From positions 1,488,001 through 1,552,000 of the forward strand of contig NZ_FXUY01000001.1 of assembly GCF_900182985.1 (NCBI RefSeq): a DNA stretch of 64,000 nucleotides, given 5' to 3'. The stretch is from Pseudomonas helmanticensis (lineage in GTDB: Bacteria; Pseudomonadota; Gammaproteobacteria; Pseudomonadales; Pseudomonadaceae). The position numbers and the translations under genes are program-made. Shown here piece after piece: positions 1-7,036 of the stretch. The notes beneath the pieces were generated by a model. The model was not told the origin of the DNA. It saw only the letters and a list, made by a program, of their open reading frames with translations, and did not search any database. How positions within the stretch are numbered: position 1 is the stretch's first letter; every line of letters starts with the position of its first letter.

Positions 1-591
1 ATTCAAATCACTGACGCCGCCGCGATGCAGGCCGACATCCAGTTCGATGTTGATGCGCATCCGCGTACCCAGGCCCTGCGCGAGTTGCAGGTATTGCTGC
101 AAACGTTCGGGGCCGTCGAGCAACCATTGCAGTTGCTTCGCGGGATCGAACGGGCCTTTGTGGGATTGATAAAACAGCTCTGCCGAACGCACCGGCAACG
201 GCTTGCCGAGCAGAATGTCAGACTGGGGGAACGTGACAGCATCGTGATTGAGAAACGGCTGATGGAACGACATCAATTTTTGCGTCCCGGCACGTTGGGC
301 GATGTAGCTCAACAGTCCCGGTGACGGCAGCGACTTCTCCACCAGGCGCAGTTGCTTGCCGCCGCGCTTGACCGACTGCATCACCACATCGATGTTGTGA
401 TCGAGACGATTCAGATCGATCAACAGTACCGGGCGCATCGGGCCTTTGTCCTTCAGCTCCTTGTTCAAAGCACGGAAATACTCGGTATACGGCCCGCCAC
501 GATCACCCGGCCGCAGCCACGCCCCGGCACCCACCAGCAACACGCCTGCACCGAATGTACCGAGGAGGAAATTACGTCGATTGACCGCCAT
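1..591 (-). CDS. DSD1-family PLP-dependent enzyme (alanine racemase-like fold), Tat-exported, partial
   Basis: This is the N-terminal 197 codons of a gene that runs off the left edge of the window. The start is MAVNRRNFLLGTFGAG: a twin-arginine pair followed by a hydrophobic stretch (about residues 5-24), so Tat export or membrane anchoring is likely. The next part reads like a fold-type III PLP enzyme of the D-threonine aldolase/D-serine dehydratase (DSD1) group. It has the first beta strand PVLLIDLNRLDHNI, then Lys86 in LVEKSLPSPG, the position expected for the Schiff-base lysine. The ATG overlaps the stop codon of the upstream lactone oxidase gene by one base (TGATG), so translation is probably coupled. 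The substrate cannot be told from this fragment. The family call is fairly secure; export is inferred from the signal sequence. Confidence 0.75.
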   Translation of the reverse strand, partial: MAVNRRNFLLGTFGAGVLLVGAGAWLRPGDRGGPYTEYFRALNKELKDKGPMRPVLLIDLNRLDHNIDVVMQSVKRGGKQLRLVEKSLPSPGLLSYIAQRAGTQKLMSFHQPFLNHDAVTFPQSDILLGKPLPVRSAELFYQSHKGPFDPAKQLQWLLDGPERLQQYLQLAQGLGTRMRINIELDVGLHRGGVSDLN

Positions 592-1985
592 CAGCTCACC
601 CCCAGAATCGACGACAGATGCGCGTTGAGAAAGCGCCCGCTCGGATCAAGCGCCTGGCGCACCTCGACAAACTCGCGCCAGCGCGGGTACAGCGGCTGCA
701 GACTCTTCGCGTTGAGCGTGTGCAACTTGCCCCAGTGCGGCCGGCCGTTGTACTTCCAGAAGATCGGCTCGACGGCGGCAAAGAAGTTGTGATGGTCCAT
801 CTGGTAATGCTGGTGCACCGAGATCGAACAGCTGTCGCGCCCCTCGAACATGCTCAATGGAATGTCATCGGCTTTGACGTAGCGGTACTCGATGGGAAAC
901 CAGGTGCGCAGGTCCTTGTCCTGAATCAGCTTGAGAATCTCGCGCAGGCAGGCCGGGCCGTGTTCGGCCGGCACTGAATATTCCATCTCGTTGAAGCGCA
1001 CGGTGCGCACGTTGGCGTAGATGTCGAACGAGTCGCCGACGCGGTCATCGAAATTCGCCAGATGGCGCAGGCTGTTGAGCATCGTGCGGCGCAGCTCGGG
1101 GAAGTCGCTGCCGTACTTGTCGATCTTTTCGATGAGGGTGACGAACTCGTTGCCGCCCTCCTCTTCGGGCGGGATCGGCGGCGTGGCCGGGTCGTCGGTT
1201 TCGTTGAGGGCGATGGACAAGGCGTAGTCGGAATGGGTGACGACGAGCATTTCCCAGTGCTGGTTTTCAGCGGTGTTCTTGTCGACGTCTTCGAGCAATT
1301 CTTCAGTCTTGGCGATCCATTGACGCTCGCGCAGGCGATAGGCCGGGCGATTTTGCAGGCGGATTTTCGTCGCCACGCCAAGGGCGCCGAGGGATACGCG
1401 AGCAGCGCTGAACACGTCCGCATGGCGCTGACTGTCGCAGTCGAGCACCTCGCCACTGGCGGTCACCAGTTGCATGCCGCAGACGTGCGCCGAGTAGGAC
1501 TGGAAGGTTTTACCGGTGCCGTGAGTGGACGTCGAGATCGCCCCGGCGAGGGTCTGGTAATCGATGTCGGCCATGTTTTGCAGGGCCTGGCCGATGTCTT
1601 TCAACGGCGTGCCCATGCGTGACATCGGTGTGCCGGCGGCGAATTCGGCTTGCAGGGTTTTCGCGTCGTGGTCGAGCAGACCGTTGAAGTAGCTCAGCGA
1701 CAACAGCGTGCCGTCGGTAGGCACCAGTGCGCTGAAGGAATGCGCCGAACCGACTGGGCGGATGTTGCCTTGTGCCTGCTTTATCACAGTTGTCAGTTCA
1801 TCGAGATTCTTCGGTGCCAGCCGCGCTGCTGGCAGGCAACTCTGTGCGCCCGACCAGTTGCGCCATGGGATCAGCCGTGGCGCGCGCATCAATTGGCCCA
1901 ATGCCGGATTGCTCGCCAACGCGCTGAATGCGCCGACGATGCTTGCCCGTTGCAACAACTGACGCCGTGTCAGATCCATGGTCAT
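591..1985 (-). CDS. D-arabinono-1,4-lactone oxidase family FAD oxidoreductase, Tat signal
   Basis: About 464 residues, a usual length for aldonolactone oxidases, which oxidise sugar-acid lactones with FAD as cofactor. The N-terminus has LTRRQLLQRAS and then a hydrophobic stretch, a Tat-type signal. The FAD-binding PCMH domain follows, with IRPVGSAHSFSALVP near residue 75 and GAISTSTHGTGK near residue 150. The C-terminal ALO domain ends with the family's HWGKLH motif (about residue 415). The ATG at 1985 is preceded by AAGG at a suitable distance. A GTG at 1994 and an ATG at 1979 are alternatives. The gene lies between a lipoprotein cytochrome c and an exported PLP enzyme. I infer that electrons from lactone oxidation may pass to the cytochrome. 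The physiological substrate is not shown by the sequence. Confidence 0.88.
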   Translation of the reverse strand: MTMDLTRRQLLQRASIVGAFSALASNPALGQLMRAPRLIPWRNWSGAQSCLPAARLAPKNLDELTTVIKQAQGNIRPVGSAHSFSALVPTDGTLLSLSYFNGLLDHDAKTLQAEFAAGTPMSRMGTPLKDIGQALQNMADIDYQTLAGAISTSTHGTGKTFQSYSAHVCGMQLVTASGEVLDCDSQRHADVFSAARVSLGALGVATKIRLQNRPAYRLRERQWIAKTEELLEDVDKNTAENQHWEMLVVTHSDYALSIALNETDDPATPPIPPEEEGGNEFVTLIEKIDKYGSDFPELRRTMLNSLRHLANFDDRVGDSFDIYANVRTVRFNEMEYSVPAEHGPACLREILKLIQDKDLRTWFPIEYRYVKADDIPLSMFEGRDSCSISVHQHYQMDHHNFFAAVEPIFWKYNGRPHWGKLHTLNAKSLQPLYPRWREFVEVRQALDPSGRFLNAHLSSILGVS

Positions 1986-1995
1986 GCCAGGCACC

Positions 1996-2352
1996 TTATT
2001 GAGGGAGAGGCTGGTCGGCCATGAAGCCGATCAATTGCAGGAACTGCTCTTGCGAGCACTCGACGCATTGGCCCATCGGCGGCATGCCGTTATAGCCGTT
2101 GATGGCATGGTCGAGCAGTGTGTCGCTGCCCTGCTGGATGCGCGGCTCCCAGGCTTTGCGGTCACCGGTGAGCGGCGCGTTGGCGGCCGGGTTGGCGTGG
2201 CAGAGCTGGCAGCTGTTGGCGTAGATCTGCGCCAGGGCCGGGTCTTTGGGCATGGCGTTGCTGTTGGCGCTGGCCGGGGGTTTGGGGTCTTCGCCGCAGC
2301 CGAACAGCGCCGTGGACAGTGCCAGCAGTAAAGTGAGTGGGAGTACCCGCAT
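1996..2352 (-). CDS. Cytochrome c5-like lipoprotein
   Basis: 118 residues. The start is MRVLPLTLLLALSTALFGCG, a signal peptide with an LFGC lipobox, so the mature protein should be a lipid-anchored periplasmic cytochrome. One haem-binding motif, CQLCH, lies near residue 50. The likely methionine ligand is in NGYNGMPPMG near residue 85. A second cysteine pair (CVEC) follows, as in cytochrome c5-type proteins. GAGGA five bases before the ATG at 2352 fixes the start. The longer open frame to 2373 is not needed. It is the first gene of the operon with the lactone oxidase and is a natural electron acceptor for it, which is an inference from position. Confidence 0.87.
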   Translation of the reverse strand: MRVLPLTLLLALSTALFGCGEDPKPPASANSNAMPKDPALAQIYANSCQLCHANPAANAPLTGDRKAWEPRIQQGSDTLLDHAINGYNGMPPMGQCVECSQEQFLQLIGFMADQPLPQ

Positions 2353-2471
2353 AACGATCCTCAAGGGTGGCATCGCTTATTGTTGTGAGCACACCATAAA
2401 ACAGCGGCTTCAGCGGGTTGAGGGCATTGCGGGACAACGAGGGGGGCAAACGGGGCCAGCCCTCTCTCCGA

Positions 2472-2579
2472 TGATCGTTCCCACGCTCTGCGTGGGAACG
2501 CCTCAAGGGACGCTCCGCGTTCCAATGGGACGCAGAGCGTCCCGGGCTACATTCCCACGCGGAGCGTGGGAACGATCAA
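2472..2579. repeat. Composite palindromic repeat, copy 1 (108 bp)
   Basis: The element begins TGATCGTTCCCACGC and ends GCGTGGGAACGATCA, a long terminal inverted repeat. Between the ends lie shorter hairpins built from GGACGCTCCGCG and ACGCAGAGCGTCC. A second copy with the same plan is at 62031-62136. The gene-free stretch 2374-2773 consists mainly of this element and the adjoining REP-like sequence. The rest of that stretch shows only the leader of the dehydrogenase gene. Confidence 0.85.
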
Positions 2580-2632
2580 CGCTCTGCGTGGGAGCGATCA
2601 AGATCGCAGCCTGCGGCAGCTCCTACACAGGG
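2580..2632. repeat. REP-like sequence with the atcgcagcctgcggcagc core
   Basis: Directly after the composite repeat comes another partial arm (acgctctgcgtgggagcga) and then gatcgcagcctgcggcagct. The same core recurs at 48555-48626 and 62004-62030. It matches the look of Pseudomonas intergenic REP elements. Confidence 0.6.
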
Positions 2633-2773
2633 GTTCGGTGTATAGGCCCGCTCTGCTTTGCGCCTTTGCGTGACATTCGGGTGACATTTGCGGGTTTAAA
2701 TTTCGGCGTATTCAGGCGTATAACCTGTAGAGACTTTTTGATCTGCATGCGGACATCAACACGGGGTAGCGAC

Positions 2774-4399
2774 ATGACCACAGCAAACATCCTTGGCAAT
2801 CTGTTCCCTTCTGTCAGCGACATCCCGGAAAAATACCGCCTCGACGCTCAGGTCGAGCAACGCGAATATCTGGTCGACGGCCAGTTGCGCCGCTGGGACG
2901 GCCCGCTCGCTACCGTGCGCAGTCCGGTGTATCTCACGGGCGCCAACGGCGACGAACAAGTGATTCTCGGCAGCACGCCGCTGCTCGATGCCGACACTGC
3001 CCTCACTGCCCTCGACGCCGCCGTGCGCGCCTACGACCGGGGCCAGGGCCTGTGGCCGACCATGCGCGTGGCCGAACGCATCCAGCACGTCGAAGCCTTC
3101 CTCGGGCGCATGCGCCAGCAGCGCGATGCCGTGGTCAAGCTGTTGATGTGGGAAATCGGCAAGAACCTCAAGGACTCGGAAAAAGAGTTCGACCGCACCT
3201 GCGATTACATCGTCGACACCATCAATGCGCTCAAGGAACTCGACCGTCGCTCCAGCCGTTTCGAGCTGGAACAGGACACCCTCGGGCAGATCCGTCGCGT
3301 GCCTTTGGGTGTGGCGCTGTGCATGGGCCCTTACAACTATCCGCTGAACGAGACTTTCACCACGCTGATCCCGGCGCTGATCATGGGCAACACCGTGGTG
3401 TTCAAACCGGCCAAGCTCGGCGTGCTGCTGATTCGTCCGTTGCTGGAAGCGTTCCGCGACAGCTTCCCCACCGGTGTGATCAACGTGATCTACGGTAGCG
3501 GCCGCGAAACCGTCAGCGCGCTGATGGCCAGCGGCAAGATCGATATCTTCGCCTTCATCGGCACCAACAAAGCTGCCAGCGACCTGAAGAAGCTGCACCC
3601 GAAACCGCACCGTTTGCGCGCCGCGCTCGGTCTGGACGCGAAAAACCCCGGCATCGTCCTGCCGGAAGTCGACCTCGACAACGCCGTCAGCGAGGCCGTG
3701 ACCGGTTCGCTGTCGTTCAACGGTCAGCGCTGCACCGCACTGAAAATTCTCTTCGTGCATGAAGACGTCGTCGACAGCTTCATCGAGAAATTCAACGCTC
3801 GACTGGCCACACTGAAACCGGGCATGCCGTGGGACAGCGGCGTTTCGCTGACGCCGTTGCCCGAGTCGGGCAAGGTCGATTACCTGCATGGTCTGGTAGC
3901 AGACGCGCAAAGCAAAGGCGCACAAGTGGTCAATCCGAATGGCGGCGAATCCCGCGAATCGTTCTTCTATCCGGCAGTGCTGTACCCGGTGAACCCGCAG
4001 ATGCGCGTCTATCAGGAAGAGCAGTTCGGCCCGGTGGTGCCGATCGTGCCGTACCGTCATCTGGATACGGTGATCGACTACGTGCTGGAGTCGGACTTCG
4101 GCCAGCAGTTGAGCATTTTCGGCACCAATCCGGTGGCGGTCGGCCGTCTGGTCGACACCTTTGCCAACCAGGTCGGGCGGATCAATCTCAACGCGCAGTG
4201 CCAGCGCGGGCCGGACACTTACCCGTTCAACGGCCGCAAAAATTCCGCCGAAGGGACGCTGTCGGTGCACGATGCGCTGCGGGTGTTTTCGATCCGTACG
4301 CTGGTGGCGACCAAGTTCCAGGACAGCAACAAGGAGCTGATCAGCGAGATCATTCGCGGCCGCGATTCGAGCTTCCTGACCACCGATTACATTTTCTGA
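2774..4399 (+). CDS. NADP-dependent glyceraldehyde-3-phosphate dehydrogenase-like aldehyde dehydrogenase
   Basis: 541 residues of the aldehyde dehydrogenase superfamily, most like the non-phosphorylating GAPDH (GapN) group, which oxidises glyceraldehyde-3-phosphate to 3-phosphoglycerate. Visible motifs are PYNYPLNE (about 186-193, with the oxyanion Asn188), VFKPAK (Lys211), the Rossmann segment FIGTNKAA (261-268), and the catalytic Cys320 in FNGQRCTALK. The usual ELGGK block reads LGLDAK, so the general-base glutamate is replaced by Gly286. The chosen ATG at 2774 lies after GACGGGGTAGCG-type sequence. The frame stays open 500 bases further upstream, but that part is repeat DNA and not protein-like. 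It is a single gene followed by a short gap. Substrate specificity is inferred from overall resemblance. Confidence 0.85.
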   Translation: MTTANILGNLFPSVSDIPEKYRLDAQVEQREYLVDGQLRRWDGPLATVRSPVYLTGANGDEQVILGSTPLLDADTALTALDAAVRAYDRGQGLWPTMRVAERIQHVEAFLGRMRQQRDAVVKLLMWEIGKNLKDSEKEFDRTCDYIVDTINALKELDRRSSRFELEQDTLGQIRRVPLGVALCMGPYNYPLNETFTTLIPALIMGNTVVFKPAKLGVLLIRPLLEAFRDSFPTGVINVIYGSGRETVSALMASGKIDIFAFIGTNKAASDLKKLHPKPHRLRAALGLDAKNPGIVLPEVDLDNAVSEAVTGSLSFNGQRCTALKILFVHEDVVDSFIEKFNARLATLKPGMPWDSGVSLTPLPESGKVDYLHGLVADAQSKGAQVVNPNGGESRESFFYPAVLYPVNPQMRVYQEEQFGPVVPIVPYRHLDTVIDYVLESDFGQQLSIFGTNPVAVGRLVDTFANQVGRINLNAQCQRGPDTYPFNGRKNSAEGTLSVHDALRVFSIRTLVATKFQDSNKELISEIIRGRDSSFLTTDYIF

Positions 4400-4527
4400 C
4401 CTGTGCGCAGAGCGCTTGGCGATAAACGCAGGAGAAGTCATCAGCTTCGGGTCTAAGGCCACGACCCTCCCGGCCATTCAGTGTCTACACTGTTCCCAGC
4501 GCTGCGCTGGATGCCGGGAGGTGAATC

Positions 4528-4893
4528 ATGCTTGATTACTTCGCGTTGGGACTGTTGGTGTTCGTCGGTCTCGTGCTGTTCTACGGGATCATCGTGTTGC
4601 ATGACATACCGTATGAGATTGCCGTTCATCGCAACCACCCGCATCAGGATGCGATCCACGCCACCGGCTGGGTCAGTCTGTTTACCCTGCACGCGCTCTG
4701 GCCATTCCTGTGGATCTGGGCGATGGCGTACCGAGAGGATCGCGGCTGGGGATTCGGCGATGGCAAATCGGTGCAAAGCCATGTCACCCGCCTCGAACAA
4801 CAAGTGATCCAGTTGCAAACCCGCCTCGAACAACTCGAAGCCCGCACGCCCAGCGCTGCGCCGCCCTCCAGTCATCCTGGCGAGGGCATTTGA
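4528..4893 (+). CDS. DUF3302 inner-membrane protein (YiaW-like)
   Basis: 121 residues. Hydrophobic segments lie at about 5-28 (LGLLVFVGLVLFYGIIVLHD) and 47-70. A charged coiled-coil tail (about 85-110, LEQQVIQLQTRLEQLEAR) ends the protein. This matches the small DUF3302 proteins, which are often encoded just before an HlyD-type adaptor, as E. coli yiaW and yiaV are. GGGAGGTGAATC before the ATG is a clear ribosome binding site. The next gene starts four bases after the stop. It is probably an accessory part of the efflux system encoded by the next two genes. Its exact role is unknown. Confidence 0.85.
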   Translation: MLDYFALGLLVFVGLVLFYGIIVLHDIPYEIAVHRNHPHQDAIHATGWVSLFTLHALWPFLWIWAMAYREDRGWGFGDGKSVQSHVTRLEQQVIQLQTRLEQLEARTPSAAPPSSHPGEGI

Positions 4894-4896
4894 GCA

Positions 4897-5856
4897 ATGG
4901 ATCTTCTCCTCGTTCTGACTTATGCCGCCATCTGCGTTGCGATCTTCAAGATCTTCCGCATTCCATTGAACAAATGGACAGTGCCCACGGCAGTTCTCGG
5001 CGGGATCGCGCTGGTCGGCGCGCTGATTTTCACCATGAATTACAACCATCCCTACTCTGAAGTGGCGCGTTCCTATTTCGTCTCGGTACCGGTGATTCCG
5101 ATTGTCAGTGGCCAGGTCATCGAGGTGCCGGTACACGGCAACGAACCGCTGGAAAAAGGCGATGTGCTGTTTCGCATTGATCCCACGCCTTTCGAAAACC
5201 GCTTGAAATCGCTCAAGGCGCAACTGGTTGCCGCCAAGGGTGATCGCTATCGCATCACCGAACTGATCCGCCGCAATTTCGGCACCCAACGCGAACTAGA
5301 TGCGGCAATTGCCCGCACCGATGACCTGCAGGCACAACTGGATAACGCCCAGTTCGAACTGGACAACACCACCGTTCGCGCACCGAGCAAAGGCTTCGTG
5401 ACCCACGTTTCGTTGCGCCCGGGGATGATGGCGAGCAAGTTGCCGTTGCGCCCTTCCATGGTGTTCATTCCCGAAGAGGGCCAGTATTTTGCCGCGTGGA
5501 TGCGCCAGAACAGCCTGTTGCGGCTGACTGTCGGCGATGAGGCGGAAGTGGCGTTCGACGGCATCCCGGGCAAGGTATTCGAAGGTCGGGTGAAGAACGT
5601 CATCGGGGTGATTGCCGAAGGCCAGGTACAACCGTCCGGCACACTGATCGGCTATACCGGTTCGCCGCCGGCCGGACGGGTGCCGGTGATCATCGAAATC
5701 ACCGATCCCGACTTCGCCCAGTACAGCAAGCTGATGCCCGGCGGCGCTTACGGTCAGGCGGCGTTGTACAGCCAGCACTTCCATCACATCGGCGCGATGC
5801 GCAAAATCCTTCTGCGCATGTCAGCGTGGATGAATTACATTTTTCCTTTCCACTAG
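4897..5856 (+). CDS. HlyD/EmrA-type membrane fusion protein (YiaV/YibH-like)
   Basis: 319 residues. Two N-terminal hydrophobic segments (about 1-18 and 28-46) are followed by the barrel-sandwich/lipoyl half-motif IVSGQVIEVPVHGNEPLEKGDVLF split over residues 70-92. A short helical hairpin lies at about 105-150. The second half-motif is NTTVRAPSKGFV, followed by a beta-barrel domain. Such adaptors bridge an inner-membrane pump and the outer membrane. The double N-terminal membrane segment and the DUF3302 partner place it in the YiaV/YibH group. It overlaps the next gene, which encodes the putative pump. Confidence 0.9.
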   Translation: MDLLLVLTYAAICVAIFKIFRIPLNKWTVPTAVLGGIALVGALIFTMNYNHPYSEVARSYFVSVPVIPIVSGQVIEVPVHGNEPLEKGDVLFRIDPTPFENRLKSLKAQLVAAKGDRYRITELIRRNFGTQRELDAAIARTDDLQAQLDNAQFELDNTTVRAPSKGFVTHVSLRPGMMASKLPLRPSMVFIPEEGQYFAAWMRQNSLLRLTVGDEAEVAFDGIPGKVFEGRVKNVIGVIAEGQVQPSGTLIGYTGSPPAGRVPVIIEITDPDFAQYSKLMPGGAYGQAALYSQHFHHIGAMRKILLRMSAWMNYIFPFH

Positions 5857-6953
5857 GAATTGATTACGAGAGGCCCGCACTGAGTACTTACAGCACCCAT
5901 CGACTTCCGCCCTTGCTGCGCCGTGTCTTGCGTCCGTTGCTTGATCCCTATCGACGTTACCGGCATGCGCGGCTGATCCATGCGGTACGCGTTGCCCTCG
6001 GATTGTTGGCGACCATCCTGCTGACCACCGGCATCAACCTGCCTCACGGTGAATGGGCTTCGGTGACCATGCTGGTGGTGATCGGCGGTTTGCAGCATCA
6101 CGGCAACATCGGCAAGAAAGCCGCCGAACGCGCCACCGGCACGCTGATCGGCGCCGGCGTCGGTTTGTTATTGGTGGCACAGCAGGCCTGGCTCGGCATG
6201 CCATGGCTGACCTATTTTGCGATGGCGGTGGTCTGCGGATTTTTCTCCTATCACGCCATCGGCAAGGGCGGCTACACCGCCCTGCTCTCGGCCATCACCG
6301 TGTTCATCGTCGCCGGGCATGGCGACAATCCGATCACCGACGGCTTGTGGCGCGGTGTCGACATTCTGATCGGCATCGCCCTCGCCCTGGCCTTCTCGTT
6401 CGCCCTGCCGCTGTACGCCGTGTACTCGTGGCGCTACAACCTGGCCGACGCCTTGCGCGATTGCGCCACGGTGTACGGGCGCATCATCAGCGGCCAGGCG
6501 GTGAGCGCCGATGAGCACCTGAAACTGATGAGCCGCCTCGGTGCGGTGATGGTGCAACTGCGTTCGCTGATGCCATCGGTGTCCAAGGAAGTGAAGATTT
6601 CCATGACCGAACTCGATGCCATCCAGCGCAACCTGCGAATGTGCATCAGCACCCTGGAGATCCTCGGCAATACCCGGCCGGACAGCAACGATCCGCAGGC
6701 CATGGCCCATCTGCAAACCGCACTGAAGGCTGAACACCGGCAGATTCGTGTGCAACTGATCGGCATGGCGCGGGCCTTGAAAACCGGCGCTTCGCAACGA
6801 CTGGAGCGACCGCTGGAGTTGCCGGACGCCAGCCTCGACACAGCGGTCTACAGCGCACTGGACGGCTATCGCCTGTTGACCCGGCAACTGGCCGCGAACA
6901 TCGGCGAGATGCGCCAGCGCCTGGCGAAGACCGCACCGCGCTGGAACATCTGA
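5826..6953 (+). CDS. FUSC-family inner-membrane transporter (aromatic acid exporter-like)
   Basis: Up to 375 residues. Several hydrophobic segments between about 45 and 210 (ALGLLATILLTTGINL, WASVTMLVVIGGL, GAGVGLLLVAQQAWLG, GVDILIGIALALAFSF) are followed by a long helical cytoplasmic C-terminus. This is the FUSC/AaeB-type layout of transporters exporting aromatic acids or fusaric acid. With the HlyD protein it should form an export pump. The start is uncertain. The GTG at 5826 overlaps the HlyD gene by 31 bases. A CTG at 5880 has GAGAGG six bases upstream and would give LSTYSTHRLPPL, a more natural N-terminus. The substrate is unknown. Confidence 0.88.
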   Translation: MDELHFSFPLGIDYERPALSTYSTHRLPPLLRRVLRPLLDPYRRYRHARLIHAVRVALGLLATILLTTGINLPHGEWASVTMLVVIGGLQHHGNIGKKAAERATGTLIGAGVGLLLVAQQAWLGMPWLTYFAMAVVCGFFSYHAIGKGGYTALLSAITVFIVAGHGDNPITDGLWRGVDILIGIALALAFSFALPLYAVYSWRYNLADALRDCATVYGRIISGQAVSADEHLKLMSRLGAVMVQLRSLMPSVSKEVKISMTELDAIQRNLRMCISTLEILGNTRPDSNDPQAMAHLQTALKAEHRQIRVQLIGMARALKTGASQRLERPLELPDASLDTAVYSALDGYRLLTRQLAANIGEMRQRLAKTAPRWNI

Positions 6954-7036
6954 ACAGCGCCGGAGAATTTACATGTAACAAAACCGACAGGATCATTACA
7001 ATGCGCCATCACAGTGGACGTGTCATGGGCGCATAA

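Noticed and set aside
2246..2773. N-terminal extension of the dehydrogenase frame
   Set aside because: The extension is translated REP/palindrome DNA and antisense cytochrome sequence. The ATG at 2774 gives the family-like start.
2756..4477. A 573-codon minus-strand frame across the dehydrogenase gene
   Set aside because: Antisense shadow with Arg/His/Gln-rich composition and no domains. The plus strand has full aldehyde dehydrogenase motifs.
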